A DNA stretch of 64,000 nt from Clostridiales bacterium (GTDB lineage: Bacteria; Bacillota; Clostridia; Lachnospirales; Lachnospiraceae), in assembly GCA_012520645.1 (NCBI GenBank), contig JAAYNV010000040.1, forward strand, positions 1 to 64,000. Reading direction: 5' to 3'. The position numbers and the translations under genes were made by a program. Under the pieces are notes generated by a model. The model worked only from the letters and a program-made list of their open reading frames with translations. It had not been told where the DNA came from and ran no database searches. Below, piece after piece: positions 16,094 to 24,415 of this stretch (its first letter is position 1; every line of letters begins with the position of its first letter).

Positions 16094-17602
16094 ATGCAGT
16101 GCAGTACGATTCGTGAGATTTTAGTATATGCAGCAGAAAAATTCGGCGATGGGGATGCCATTCGCTACAAGGTAAAAAAGGACGTGACAGAGTCCAAATC
16201 CTATACACAGCTTAAAGCAGACAGTGAGAGCTTCTCCAAAGTTCTGGAAGAACTGGGAGAGAACGGACATCATATTGCAGTTACCGGAATGACATCCTAT
16301 CCATGGCTTGTAACCTATTTTGGAACCGTAAACAGCGGAAGCGTGGCGGTGCCGTTGGATGTATCCCTGCCGGCAGAGGAAATGTGCGAACTGATTGACC
16401 GTGCGGATGTGACGGTATTTGTGTTTGATGAAATCCGTAAGGATGTTGCTGCAATCGTGAAGGAACGCTGTCCGAAGCTCAAATATCTGATTTCCATGCA
16501 GAAGGAGACCGGGGATGAGGAAAGTCTTTCCTTCTGGGAGCTTTTAAAAAAGCAGGACGGAAGCTATGCTTTTATGCCTCAGCCCGATAGTCTTTGTACG
16601 ATCATGTTTACTTCGGGAACGACCGGGAAGAGTAAGGGTGTTATGCTTACGCATAGAAATATGGCAGAAAATGCGACCTGTCTGGATATGAAGATTGCGG
16701 AAAGAACGGTCATTTTATCCGTGCTGCCAATCCATCATGCCTATTGTCTTAGCATGGATATCCTGAAGGGAATTTCGCTTGGAAGCATTATCTGTATCAA
16801 TGATTCCCTGTTACGTGTGGCAAAGAATATCAAGCTGTTTAAGCTGAATATGATTCTGATGGTACCGCTTATGATCGAGACGATGGCAAAAAAGCTGGAA
16901 GAGGCATCGCTTCTTCCCCCTAAAATTGTGAAGCATCAGGTATTTGGAGAGCAGTTCCATACGATCTGCAGTGGTGGCGCTTATTTGAATCCGGCATATA
17001 TCGACTTGTTTGCAAAGTATGGAATTACGATTTTGCAGGGGTACGGCATGACGGAATGTGCTCCGGTTATCAGCACGACAATAAGCTGGGATATCCGCAA
17101 GGATTCTGTCGGACAGCTTCTGCCAAACTGTGAGGCAAAGAGCGTGGACGGAGAGCTGTGGGTGCGCGGCAGCAGTGTCATGCAGGGATATTACAAGATG
17201 CCGGAGGAAACCGCTGAGGCATTACAGGACGGGTGGCTTAGAACCGGTGATCTGGGATACGTTGGCGAGGACAATTTTGTGTATCTGACCGGCAGGAAGA
17301 AGAATCTGATCATTACAAAGAACGGTGAGAATGTGTCTCCGGAAGAGCTGGAAAATAAGCTTGGAGAACAGCGTTTGGTACAGGAAATCCTGGTGCGTGA
17401 GAACGAAGGTGTGATCGAAGCGGAGATTTTCCCGGATTATGATTATGTAAAGAAAAAGCGAATCAAGGATATTCCGGGCGAGCTTCAGAAGGTGATTGAC
17501 GATTATAATAAGACAGCACCGGCATATAAAAAAATTTACAGCCTAAAGGTAAGAGAAACGGAATTCGAGAAGACACCATCTAAGAAGATAAAGCGGTATT
17601 AG
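16094..17602 (+). CDS. AMP-dependent acyl ligase (acyl-CoA/acyl-ACP synthetase family)
   Basis: A 502-residue ANL-superfamily enzyme that activates a carboxylate as acyl-AMP. Motifs in order: MFTSGTTGKSKGVMLTH (P-loop, about 176-192), GYGMTECAPV (A5), LRTGDLGYV (A7) and GRKKNLIITKNGENVSPEELE (A8 hinge), with the C-terminal lysine in PSKKIKRY (A10). Family alone does not tell CoA ligase from ACP ligase, but the ACP gene 11 nt upstream argues for loading that carrier. It is the last gene of the cluster before a terminator. Confidence 0.9.
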   Translation: MQCSTIREILVYAAEKFGDGDAIRYKVKKDVTESKSYTQLKADSESFSKVLEELGENGHHIAVTGMTSYPWLVTYFGTVNSGSVAVPLDVSLPAEEMCELIDRADVTVFVFDEIRKDVAAIVKERCPKLKYLISMQKETGDEESLSFWELLKKQDGSYAFMPQPDSLCTIMFTSGTTGKSKGVMLTHRNMAENATCLDMKIAERTVILSVLPIHHAYCLSMDILKGISLGSIICINDSLLRVAKNIKLFKLNMILMVPLMIETMAKKLEEASLLPPKIVKHQVFGEQFHTICSGGAYLNPAYIDLFAKYGITILQGYGMTECAPVISTTISWDIRKDSVGQLLPNCEAKSVDGELWVRGSSVMQGYYKMPEETAEALQDGWLRTGDLGYVGEDNFVYLTGRKKNLIITKNGENVSPEELENKLGEQRLVQEILVRENEGVIEAEIFPDYDYVKKKRIKDIPGELQKVIDDYNKTAPAYKKIYSLKVRETEFEKTPSKKIKRY

Positions 17603-17644
17603 TCTGTTCGTTTGCAGGAGCTTACGGAAAAGAAATAGAATGAA

Positions 17645-17681
17645 GACCCTTTGGAGCAGTGTGCCCAAAGGGTTTTTGTTT
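17645..17681 (+). terminator. Rho-independent terminator of the acyl carrier cluster
   Basis: GACCCTTTGG pairs with CCAAAGGGT around a 10-nt loop, followed by TTTTTGTTTT. It closes the TetR-controlled cluster 40 nt after the ligase stop codon. Confidence 0.85.
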
Positions 17682-17743
17682 TAATGGATTGTATGAAATA
17701 CGGTGCAGTTTTTAGAAGAATCTGATCAGGAGGAAAGTTTGAT

Positions 17744-18496
17744 ATGATGAAACAGAGAATATTTTTGTATGCGGCACTGTTTGTCCTTTCAGGAAGCATA
17801 ACAGGATGCCGGAATGCAGATAAAGAAATAGCCTCTAAAGTAGCTGCTATAGATAGGGATACAGAGCAGTCCGTGGAATTAGAGACCGATAAAAAGGAAG
17901 AGACCGATGACGGACAAGAAAAAGTATATGATATAGAAGAATACGGAACTGTGGAAGAAAGGCAGCAGGAGTTTTTCGAAAAAGAAACCGGAGAAATATC
18001 ATATTACTACAGACTGGAACAGTTTTTTGTGAAGGATGCGTTTACGAATGCGGCTGCCATAAACCGTACGCTGCAACAGGTTTATGATCAATACGAAGCA
18101 GACTATATAGAAGCAGCGGATAGCTTTGGTTTGGATGAGTTTGACGAACCGGTTCCCAATACGCCATACAGTGATTGGCATTTATTAAATCTGACCTATG
18201 CAGGGGAGGATTATATCAGTATCTTATATAATGATGTTTATTATATGGGCGGTGCACATCCGTATTCCAGATTTGATGGCATTACGATTGACTGCAAAAC
18301 AGGAGAACAGGTTTCCGCATCAGAACTTTTGGGAAAAAGCGATGAGGATATTTTGGCGAAGATCAGTCATACGATGGGATTTGATGTCATTGGCACATGG
18401 GATGATCTTGATTTTTACATGACGGATTCGGCAATTGTATTTTTTTATCGTGAGCCTGGCTTTTGGGAGGATGTAGTATTGCCCAGAGAAAAATAG
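17744..18496 (+). CDS. Lipoprotein with DUF3298/DUF4163-like domain
   Basis: A 250-residue lipoprotein: signal peptide with lipobox SITGCRNA (Cys about 22), an acidic linker, then a domain of the PdaC/RsiV C-terminal type (DUF4163/DUF3298). Typical motifs are the YDQYEADY helix, DYISILYNDVYYMGGAHPYSR and TIDCKTGEQVSASELLG. In other Firmicutes this domain sits at the C-terminus of deacetylases and anti-sigma factors, and its own function is unclear. The start has AGGAGGAAAG upstream. It is transcribed alone, between a terminator and the GNAT promoter. Confidence 0.8.
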   Translation: MMKQRIFLYAALFVLSGSITGCRNADKEIASKVAAIDRDTEQSVELETDKKEETDDGQEKVYDIEEYGTVEERQQEFFEKETGEISYYYRLEQFFVKDAFTNAAAINRTLQQVYDQYEADYIEAADSFGLDEFDEPVPNTPYSDWHLLNLTYAGEDYISILYNDVYYMGGAHPYSRFDGITIDCKTGEQVSASELLGKSDEDILAKISHTMGFDVIGTWDDLDFYMTDSAIVFFYREPGFWEDVVLPREK

Positions 18497-18611
18497 TCAG
18501 ACAGTATGGAGCAGGAAATTTCATGACTTCATATTCGGCTTCTGAAATCTGTGTCAAAGCTTTCATTCTGTACTGGAATGTTTATTTTGGGAGTAGGCAT
18601 TCAAAAAACGC

Positions 18612-18668
18612 TTGACAAAGAGACATGCGTGTCGCATAATAAGAAAAAGAGACACTGGTGTCTCTTTT
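18612..18668 (+). promoter_or_regulatory. Consensus promoter with tandem palindromic operators (GNAT-TetR operon)
   Basis: TTGACA (18612-18617), 17-nt spacer and CATAAT (18635-18640) form a near-consensus sigma-A promoter. GACATGCGTGTC (18622-18633) lies in the spacer. A 24-bp palindrome, AAAAGAGACACTGGTGTCTCTTTT (quoted as two arms around TG, 18645-18668), covers the transcription start and ends at the ribosome binding site. Both share the GACA...TGTC core, so they are likely operators for the TetR protein encoded in the same operon. As RNA the second would form a hairpin at the 5' end. Confidence 0.75.
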
Positions 18669-18684
18669 GAAAGGAGACGAGAGT

Positions 18685-19206
18685 ATGAAAGAATTTAGTT
18701 TAAGACCGTGGAAAAAGGAAGATGCAGAATCACTGGCAAAGGCAGCCAATAATCCGAAAGTTGCAGCAAAGTTAAGAAATGTTTTTCCGAATCCATATAC
18801 GTTTGAGGATGCAGAATGGTATGTCCATGACTGCATGGCGAAGGAGGGAAAGAATCAGCTTACGCGTGCCATCATTGTGGATGGGAAGGCGGTGGGCAGC
18901 ATTGGCGTTTTTGTGAAAGAGGATGTATATGAAAAGTCTGCGGAACTGGGTTACTGGCTTTCGGAGGACCACTGGAGGCAGGGAATCATGTCACGTGCGG
19001 TGATTCAGATTTGCAGGGAAGCCTTTCAAGACTTTGATATCATTCGTATTTTTGCGGAACCCTTTGAGGATAATGCAGGTTCCAGAGGAGTACTGGAAAA
19101 GGCAGGATTCACTTGTGAAGGAACCATGCGGAATGGAGTATACAAAAATGGACGGGTGCATTCCTATTGTATGTATTCCATTTTAAGGGAAGAAGCTGGG
19201 GTGTGA
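18685..19206 (+). CDS. GNAT-family N-acetyltransferase (RimJ/RimL-like)
   Basis: A 173-residue GCN5-related acetyltransferase. ATG 18685 is chosen over the track's TTG 18658 because AAAGGAGACGAG precedes it and MKEFSLRPWKKEDAESLA is a normal start. The acetyl-CoA region is ELGYWLSEDHWRQGIMSRAV, followed by NAGSRGVLEKAGFTCEG, typical of RimJ/RimL-like or spermidine acetyltransferase-like members. The substrate is unknown. It is co-transcribed with a TetR gene 3 nt downstream, so it may be part of a detoxification response. Confidence 0.88.
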   Translation: MKEFSLRPWKKEDAESLAKAANNPKVAAKLRNVFPNPYTFEDAEWYVHDCMAKEGKNQLTRAIIVDGKAVGSIGVFVKEDVYEKSAELGYWLSEDHWRQGIMSRAVIQICREAFQDFDIIRIFAEPFEDNAGSRGVLEKAGFTCEGTMRNGVYKNGRVHSYCMYSILREEAGV

Positions 19207-19209
19207 AGC

Positions 19210-19761
19210 ATGGGTGCAAAAGGCAGTCAGACGAAAGCGATGATACGGACAGAAGCCTATAAGCTGTTCGCGGAAAAGGGCTTTAAAGAAGTAACCATGA
19301 AGGATATATGCGAGAGCACAGGTTTAAGCAGAGGCGGCTTGTACAGACATTATGCCGGTACGCAGGAAATTTTTTCGGAAATTTTGTCTGAGGAATATTC
19401 GATAGCAGACCGGATTGAGAGGCATGAGAGTGCGAAAACCATTTTGGAGGATATGCTTCAGGCGATCGAAAAGGAGATTATGGAAAAGGAATTCTCTTTA
19501 AGTCTTGCCATTTACGAGTATGCGAGCATGGGGAATGAGGATTTTTTTATCCGAATCCATGAGAAAGCAAAGAAACGGTGGATTCATTTAATTCAATATG
19601 GAATTGAAACAAAGGAGTTTCAGGAAACAGACCCGGACAGGGTTTCCGATCTGATCCTGTATTATTATCAGGGACTGCGCATGTGGTCACGGGTTATTCC
19701 TTTTGATAACCGCACAGCAAAATATTATGCAGAGTCGGTACGTCAGATGTTGTATTTATAG
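19210..19761 (+). CDS. TetR-family regulator
   Basis: A 183-residue TetR-type repressor with HTH FKEVTMKDICESTGLSRGGLYRHYAGTQEIF (about 24-54) and a helical effector domain. It starts 3 nt after the GNAT stop codon with GGGGTG upstream. The GACA...TGTC palindromes at 18622-18668 are the obvious candidate binding sites, giving an autoregulated GNAT-tetR operon. The inducer is unknown. Confidence 0.88.
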   Translation: MGAKGSQTKAMIRTEAYKLFAEKGFKEVTMKDICESTGLSRGGLYRHYAGTQEIFSEILSEEYSIADRIERHESAKTILEDMLQAIEKEIMEKEFSLSLAIYEYASMGNEDFFIRIHEKAKKRWIHLIQYGIETKEFQETDPDRVSDLILYYYQGLRMWSRVIPFDNRTAKYYAESVRQMLYL

Positions 19762-19815
19762 GAGGAAAGAACGATATAACGGTTGCCGGAAACTGTTAAA
19801 AAATCATAAATTCCA

Positions 19816-19843
19816 TTGACAAGCAGGATGCAGGTGTTATAAT
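19816..19843 (+). promoter_or_regulatory. Putative promoter for the MarR-citrate synthase operon
   Basis: TTGACA (19816-19821), a 16-nt spacer and TATAAT (19838-19843) are both perfect hexamers. It lies 71 nt upstream of the CIRCE operator; the hairpin at 19878-19895 lies in its leader. Confidence 0.7.
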
Positions 19844-19877
19844 TGTTTGACAATAAGAGCTTTGGAATAGAAATATG

Positions 19878-19905
19878 TCACTTCTCAGGAAGTGATATAT
19901 TTTTA
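19878..19905 (+). terminator. Hairpin with T-rich tail between promoter and CIRCE
   Basis: TCACTTC pairs with GAAGTGA around a TCAG loop, followed by TATATTTTTAC. It could end GNAT-tetR read-through transcripts or act as an attenuator of the promoter at 19816-19843. The tail is interrupted, so strength is uncertain. Confidence 0.45.
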
Positions 19906-19913
19906 CAATTGGA

Positions 19914-19940
19914 TTAGCACTCAGCAAGAGAGAGTGCTAA
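19914..19940 (+). promoter_or_regulatory. CIRCE element (HrcA operator)
   Basis: TTAGCACTC, nine bases, GAGTGCTAA: an exact match to the CIRCE inverted repeat bound by the heat-shock repressor HrcA. It ends 6 nt before the AGGAGG ribosome binding site of the MarR-like gene. CIRCE normally precedes groES-groEL or hrcA-grpE-dnaK; here it precedes a MarR-type regulator and a citrate synthase. Confidence 0.92.
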
Positions 19941-19959
19941 CAAAAAGGAGGTTGTTAAT

Positions 19960-20469
19960 TTGAAAACGGATAATGAAATGGAGAGCCTGATCAATGAACT
20001 GACATACCATCGATACCTGATGAATAAGGGAGCTATCCGTGAGTGTTTTCGGAATATGAGTATTCCGGAATACATAGCCCTGCACAGTATTGCGGTAAAC
20101 AACGAAACATCAGTGATTTATGAAGGCAGGACTTACCTAAAGGATTTATCGGAGAAAATGAGGCTGACGATCCGACAGACATCTAAAATGGTGGGCGAAT
20201 TAAAGGAACGGGGACTGTTACTCTGGTCTCATGATGGCAACGGAAGTGAAGGAACCTATGTGACGATTACGGAAAACGGAAAGAACAAGTTAAAGGAGCA
20301 GGAAGCTGTTCTGAAAGAGTTTTACGGTAAGGTAATTTGCAAATTCGGAACAGAGAACCTCATTCAGCTGCTCCGGCTTATGAAGCAGTTGGAAACGGTA
20401 ATGAGCAGCACAATGGAAGAAATGGAGGACGGCAATGGAGAAAATGGGACCGAAGGATATGATGAATAG
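19960..20469 (+). CDS. MarR-family winged-helix regulator
   Basis: A 169-residue MarR-type protein. Helices around residues 25-48 (IRECFRNMSIPEYIALHSIA) are followed by the wHTH LKDLSEKMRLTIRQTSKMVGELKERGLLLW and wing GNGSEGTYVTITENGKNKL. TTG 19960 is chosen as start because AAGGAGG lies 7 nt upstream; ATG 19978 has none. The gene overlaps the citrate synthase by 35 nt and would be under HrcA control through the CIRCE element. Its ligand and targets are unknown. Confidence 0.82.
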   Translation: MKTDNEMESLINELTYHRYLMNKGAIRECFRNMSIPEYIALHSIAVNNETSVIYEGRTYLKDLSEKMRLTIRQTSKMVGELKERGLLLWSHDGNGSEGTYVTITENGKNKLKEQEAVLKEFYGKVICKFGTENLIQLLRLMKQLETVMSSTMEEMEDGNGENGTEGYDE

Positions 20470-21796
20470 CTATGTACAAAAAAAGGAGGAGGTCTGTCGT
20501 AAAAACGACAACATTGCCTCCCGGTTATATGAGGAATATGGAGTTAACAGAGGGCTTCGTGATGACAAGGGGAACGGAGTTTTGACCGGACTGACGAAAA
20601 TATCCAAAATAGTATCCTCGCGGATTGTGGATGGGAAAAAGATGCCCTGTGACGGTGAGCTGTGGTATAGAGGCTATCGGGTAGAGGAACTGATTGGAAG
20701 TCTTGGACCGGAGGAAATGGGGTTTGAAAAAATTGCGTATCTGCTTTTAATGGGAGAACTTCCGTCTGTCGAAGAGGAAAAGGCATTCCGGGAGGTGATT
20801 GGAAGCTGTCGAATGCTGCCGGCGAATTTCACAAGAGATGTGATTATGAAAGCACCGTCCGAAGACATTATGAATTCCATGACCAGAAGTATTTTGACGC
20901 TTGCATCCTATGATAATCAAGCAAAGGATACCAGTGTCAGCAATTCGCTCAGGCAGTGTATCCAGCTGATCAGCGAGTTCCCATTATTAGCGGTATATGG
21001 CTATAATGCTTATAATCATTATGAAAAGAATCAAAGTATGTTTATCCATAATCCGAATCCGAATCTGTCTACGGCAGAAAACCTGCTCATGCTGTTAAGA
21101 CCTAATCAGAAGTATTCTGCCGTGGAGGCAAAGGTGTTGGATACGGCATTGATTCTGCATATGGAGCATGGAGGAGGCAATAATTCTACCTTTACGACAA
21201 GGGTTGTTACGTCTTCCGGTTCGGATACCTACTCGACGATGGCGGCAGCCATGTGTTCATTAAAGGGACCAAAACATGGTGGTGCAAATATCAAAGTGAT
21301 GGAAATGATGGAGAATATCAGGGAACATGTAAAGGATTATGCGGATGAGGAGGAAGTGGAAAGCTATCTGACCAGGATCATAGAGAAACAGGCATTTGAT
21401 CAAAAGGGACTGATTTATGGAATGGGACATGCGGTGTATTCGTTATCTGACCCAAGAGAGAGGGTCTTTAAGCAGTATGTCAGGGAACTGGCGGCGGAAA
21501 AGGGCAGGGAAGCAGATCTGCTGCTCTATGAAAATATCGAAAAGCTGGCGCCGAAGCTGATTGCGGAAAAGAGACAGAGCTTAAAGGGAGTTAGCCCGAA
21601 CGTGGATTTTTACAGTGGATTTGTCTACGATATGCTCGGCATTCCGCAGGAATTATATACTGCCATCTTTGCTGTGGCAAGAATTGTCGGATGGAGCGCG
21701 CACCGCATCGAGGAGCTGATTTGCACGGACAAGATCATACGTCCGGCTTATATGAGCGTTATGGAGGAAAAAAACCTTTCTTTCTGCGAAAGTTAA
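20435..21796 (+). CDS. gltA: Citrate/2-methylcitrate synthase family protein
   Basis: A 453-residue type I citrate synthase-like enzyme that condenses acetyl-CoA (or propionyl-CoA) with oxaloacetate. Catalytic residues are visible: first His in MEHGGGNNSTF, second His in YGMGHAVYSLSDPR, and Asp in SPNVDFYSGFVYDMLG. The long N-terminus is typical of the clostridial group. ATG 20435 is supported by ATGGAGGAC upstream even though it overlaps marR by 35 nt. Citrate versus methylcitrate preference cannot be told by eye. Coupling to a MarR gene under CIRCE is unusual. Confidence 0.88.
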   Translation: MEKMGPKDMMNSYVQKKEEVCRKNDNIASRLYEEYGVNRGLRDDKGNGVLTGLTKISKIVSSRIVDGKKMPCDGELWYRGYRVEELIGSLGPEEMGFEKIAYLLLMGELPSVEEEKAFREVIGSCRMLPANFTRDVIMKAPSEDIMNSMTRSILTLASYDNQAKDTSVSNSLRQCIQLISEFPLLAVYGYNAYNHYEKNQSMFIHNPNPNLSTAENLLMLLRPNQKYSAVEAKVLDTALILHMEHGGGNNSTFTTRVVTSSGSDTYSTMAAAMCSLKGPKHGGANIKVMEMMENIREHVKDYADEEEVESYLTRIIEKQAFDQKGLIYGMGHAVYSLSDPRERVFKQYVRELAAEKGREADLLLYENIEKLAPKLIAEKRQSLKGVSPNVDFYSGFVYDMLGIPQELYTAIFAVARIVGWSAHRIEELICTDKIIRPAYMSVMEEKNLSFCES

Positions 21797-21845
21797 TAGT
21801 AAAATAAAAGATAGCCGGAAGTATTTAAAGGAGAAAATAGAAACA

Positions 21846-23228
21846 ATGCATATATTTATATCGCATTCCTCAAAGGATGCAGAAACTGCCATGCAGGTAT
21901 GCAGATTGCTGGAGGAGCACGGAAAACCATGTTTTATCGCACCCAGAGATATCCGAATGGGAAAAGAGTATGCAGCAGAAATCGTGGATGGGATTGACCA
22001 TGCACAGGCGGTAGTGCTGTTAATGTCCAGAGCGGCAAACCAGTCCCCGCATGTACTGCGTGAGGTAGAGCGTGCCGTAAGCAAGTCCATTCCGATTCTG
22101 GTATGTAAACTGGAAGAGGTGGAACTGTCAAAGTCCATGGAGTATTTCCTGATGGCACATCAGTGGGTTTGTGACGGGACGGGAGAGGACGACTCAAAAA
22201 TACTGGCGATTCTTCGTGATTTTGAAAAGCAAAAAGAGCAGAAGGCAATACCGGAGCAGAAGATACCGAATCAGAAAATTCCGAATCAGAAAGTTCCGAA
22301 TAGAATCGGTCGGGGGATTCCTGCAAAAAGACGGCTTCAAAAGGCTGCGGTTATGCTGCTCCTTATCATCTTGCTTGCGGTCGGTCTGGGAGCCTGTTAT
22401 TTTGCCAAAACAGGAAGGGTGCAGACAGCCGGAGATATTGCGCTTAAAGAGGGGGATACCGTAGTGTTTGGAAGTTATAACGGTGAGCCCATCAGCTGGC
22501 GGGTACTGAAAGTGAATGAAGATCAGAAAAGTGCGGTTCTGGTAGCAAAGCATGTTCTTACGATGAAGGCTTTTGATGCGGCAGAAAGTGGTAGCTATAA
22601 CAGGGATGATACCAAGGATTACTGGGGGCAGCAGACAGAGGCGGATACGGACTTGAAGTTGCAGGCGTATGTTCGGGGAAGCAGTGAATGGAGAACCTCC
22701 AATATCAGAACCTGGCTGAATTCAGAGGATGAGGTTGTTGCATATACGGATCAGCCGCCTAAGAAAACTGCCATGGCAGAGCATAAAAACGGTTATGAGC
22801 ATGAGACGGGATTTCTGTATGATTTTACGGAAGCAGAACGTGCGGCGTTATTGGAAACGGAAATTGTGACAAGGGGAAATGCAGTGGCAGAGAGTGAAAC
22901 GATTACCACACAGGACCGGGTTTATCTGCTGTCCAGAGAAGAATTAAAATGGTTTGAGGAAGCCGGCATGAACCAGCTTGCCCTGCCGACAGAGGTAGCT
23001 GTAACACAGGATGAGAGCGGCTGGTATGCTTTGGAATTGAAGGAATATGGAATCAAGGAATGCAGCTGGTGGTTAAGAGATCCGGTGGAGAACGCTTCAA
23101 GTCTTTGCTATATGGTAGGAAATGGGTATGCAGATAATAATATATGGGAACGGAATGCAGGACTGGAGGGCTTTGGCATCCGTCCGGCGGTCACGGTGGA
23201 TTTGAGCGCAGGATGTCTACAGGAGTAG
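21846..23228 (+). CDS. TIR domain - membrane helix - DUF6273 protein
   Basis: A 460-residue membrane protein. Residues 1-130 form a TIR domain: MHIFISHSSKDA at the BB-loop side, FIAPRDIRMGKEY, and SPHVLREVERA with the candidate NADase Glu about 73. A short KIPNQ-type tandem repeat (about 147-160) leads to one membrane helix (about 167-187, MLLLIILLAVGLGACYF). The outer part (about 195-455) is DUF6273: VVFGSYNGEPISWRVLKV, SNIRTWLNS and WWLRDPVENASS. The TIR is predicted cytoplasmic and DUF6273 outside. It starts a probable five-gene run with a secreted protein and a two-component system. Role is unknown; TIR scaffolding or NAD cleavage are both possible. Confidence 0.85.
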   Translation: MHIFISHSSKDAETAMQVCRLLEEHGKPCFIAPRDIRMGKEYAAEIVDGIDHAQAVVLLMSRAANQSPHVLREVERAVSKSIPILVCKLEEVELSKSMEYFLMAHQWVCDGTGEDDSKILAILRDFEKQKEQKAIPEQKIPNQKIPNQKVPNRIGRGIPAKRRLQKAAVMLLLIILLAVGLGACYFAKTGRVQTAGDIALKEGDTVVFGSYNGEPISWRVLKVNEDQKSAVLVAKHVLTMKAFDAAESGSYNRDDTKDYWGQQTEADTDLKLQAYVRGSSEWRTSNIRTWLNSEDEVVAYTDQPPKKTAMAEHKNGYEHETGFLYDFTEAERAALLETEIVTRGNAVAESETITTQDRVYLLSREELKWFEEAGMNQLALPTEVAVTQDESGWYALELKEYGIKECSWWLRDPVENASSLCYMVGNGYADNNIWERNAGLEGFGIRPAVTVDLSAGCLQE

Positions 23229-23269
23229 AGACCATTGCAAAGTAAAGAACGATAAGGGGGGGAAGGAAT

Positions 23270-24415
23270 TTGTACAATGGAATAAAGCGGTTGTTTTTTG
23301 CAGTGGTGCATGTGGTTCTTTTGTCCTTGTTTTGGATTCCCCTTCCGGGAGGAGTAAAGGCGGCGCCCACAGTAGAAAGCGAATACCGGGAATATCAGAA
23401 ACGCTTTGAAGCAATGCATACGGTAGAGGACATCGAAGCCGCTGGTTTTGTGGTGGAGAAGGAACAGAAATTTCCGGTCTATCTGGAGCAGTTCGGGGAA
23501 GTGATGTTTCTTCCTGCAATCGATAAGCAGTGTAAACGGATGGCACTGTTTTTTGCGGATTCAGAGGGAAATATTACCTATAAGACGGATCAGCTGGAAG
23601 CAAACTTTCAAAAGCGCGGGAGCGTGAAACAGCAGGTAACCGGATTGTCAGCAGTTTCCTTTCAGGATATGAATGCAGACGGGTTGTGGGATATCGTACT
23701 GATTTCAGAATGCGAAAAAGAGAGCGCGGCAAAGGGCAGTGCAGAAAAGGAAACAGAGAATACAGCAGAGAATATAGTAGGAAATGACCGGAACTATCGC
23801 GTTGGAGATGTTTTGTTTCAGGGGAAAAAGTGCTTTTATAGAGACTGGCGGGTGTCGGATAAGGTCAACCGGTTTGGTATGAACAAGAGCATTAAAGTCA
23901 TTGCAGCATATGTGAGGGATGGTTATTCTACAGAATTTATGTATACGGCAGCAACGATGGATGAACTTTTGCAGAATGGTCTGCATGTTGTGTCGGAGCA
24001 GTGTTATTGGCGTACCTTTGAAAAGCTTGGCCGTTTGATGGTGGTTCCGGGGACCTATCGTATTGCGGATTATGAAGTATTTATGATCTATCTGGTCAAT
24101 GAGCAGGGAAATATCGTGTGGAGCTGTCAGCCTATGGAAGACTATGACAGTCTGTATGCTTTAAAGGGTATTAACTGCAGGGATATTGACGGAGACGGGC
24201 TAAAGGACCTTGTTGTACTGGCAAGATATAGCAAGGAGTGGAATGGCAGCGGAGTGAGCACTCAGACTGATTATGCGGTTTATTATCAGAGGGTGTCCGG
24301 TTTTACGGAGGATAAGGAAATCAAAGAGCAGTATATTTGCCGGGAGGACGAGACTATGACAGAGTTAGTCCGGGCAGCAAGAGCCTATTGGGGATGGAGT
24401 ACGGAAGATGATTAA
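23270..24415 (+). CDS. Secreted FG-GAP/calcium-loop protein
   Basis: A 381-residue protein with a signal peptide (LFFAVVHVVLLSLFWIP...VKAAP). Two Asp-rich calcium-type loops occur in VCBS/FG-GAP context: DMNADGLWDIVLIS (about 131-144) and DIDGDGLKDLVVLA (about 304-317). The two halves look like a duplicated unit. TTG 23270 is the start, with GGGGGGAAGG upstream. The end overlaps the response regulator start by 8 nt. I do not recognise a named family; an extracellular input protein for the two-component system is a reasonable inference. Confidence 0.7.
   Translation: MYNGIKRLFFAVVHVVLLSLFWIPLPGGVKAAPTVESEYREYQKRFEAMHTVEDIEAAGFVVEKEQKFPVYLEQFGEVMFLPAIDKQCKRMALFFADSEGNITYKTDQLEANFQKRGSVKQQVTGLSAVSFQDMNADGLWDIVLISECEKESAAKGSAEKETENTAENIVGNDRNYRVGDVLFQGKKCFYRDWRVSDKVNRFGMNKSIKVIAAYVRDGYSTEFMYTAATMDELLQNGLHVVSEQCYWRTFEKLGRLMVVPGTYRIADYEVFMIYLVNEQGNIVWSCQPMEDYDSLYALKGINCRDIDGDGLKDLVVLARYSKEWNGSGVSTQTDYAVYYQRVSGFTEDKEIKEQYICREDETMTELVRAARAYWGWSTEDD

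Noticed and set aside
22240-22310. Short tandem KIPNQ repeats as a possible CRISPR or satellite
   Set aside because: They are in-frame codon repeats in the linker of the TIR protein, only three units long with no spacers.
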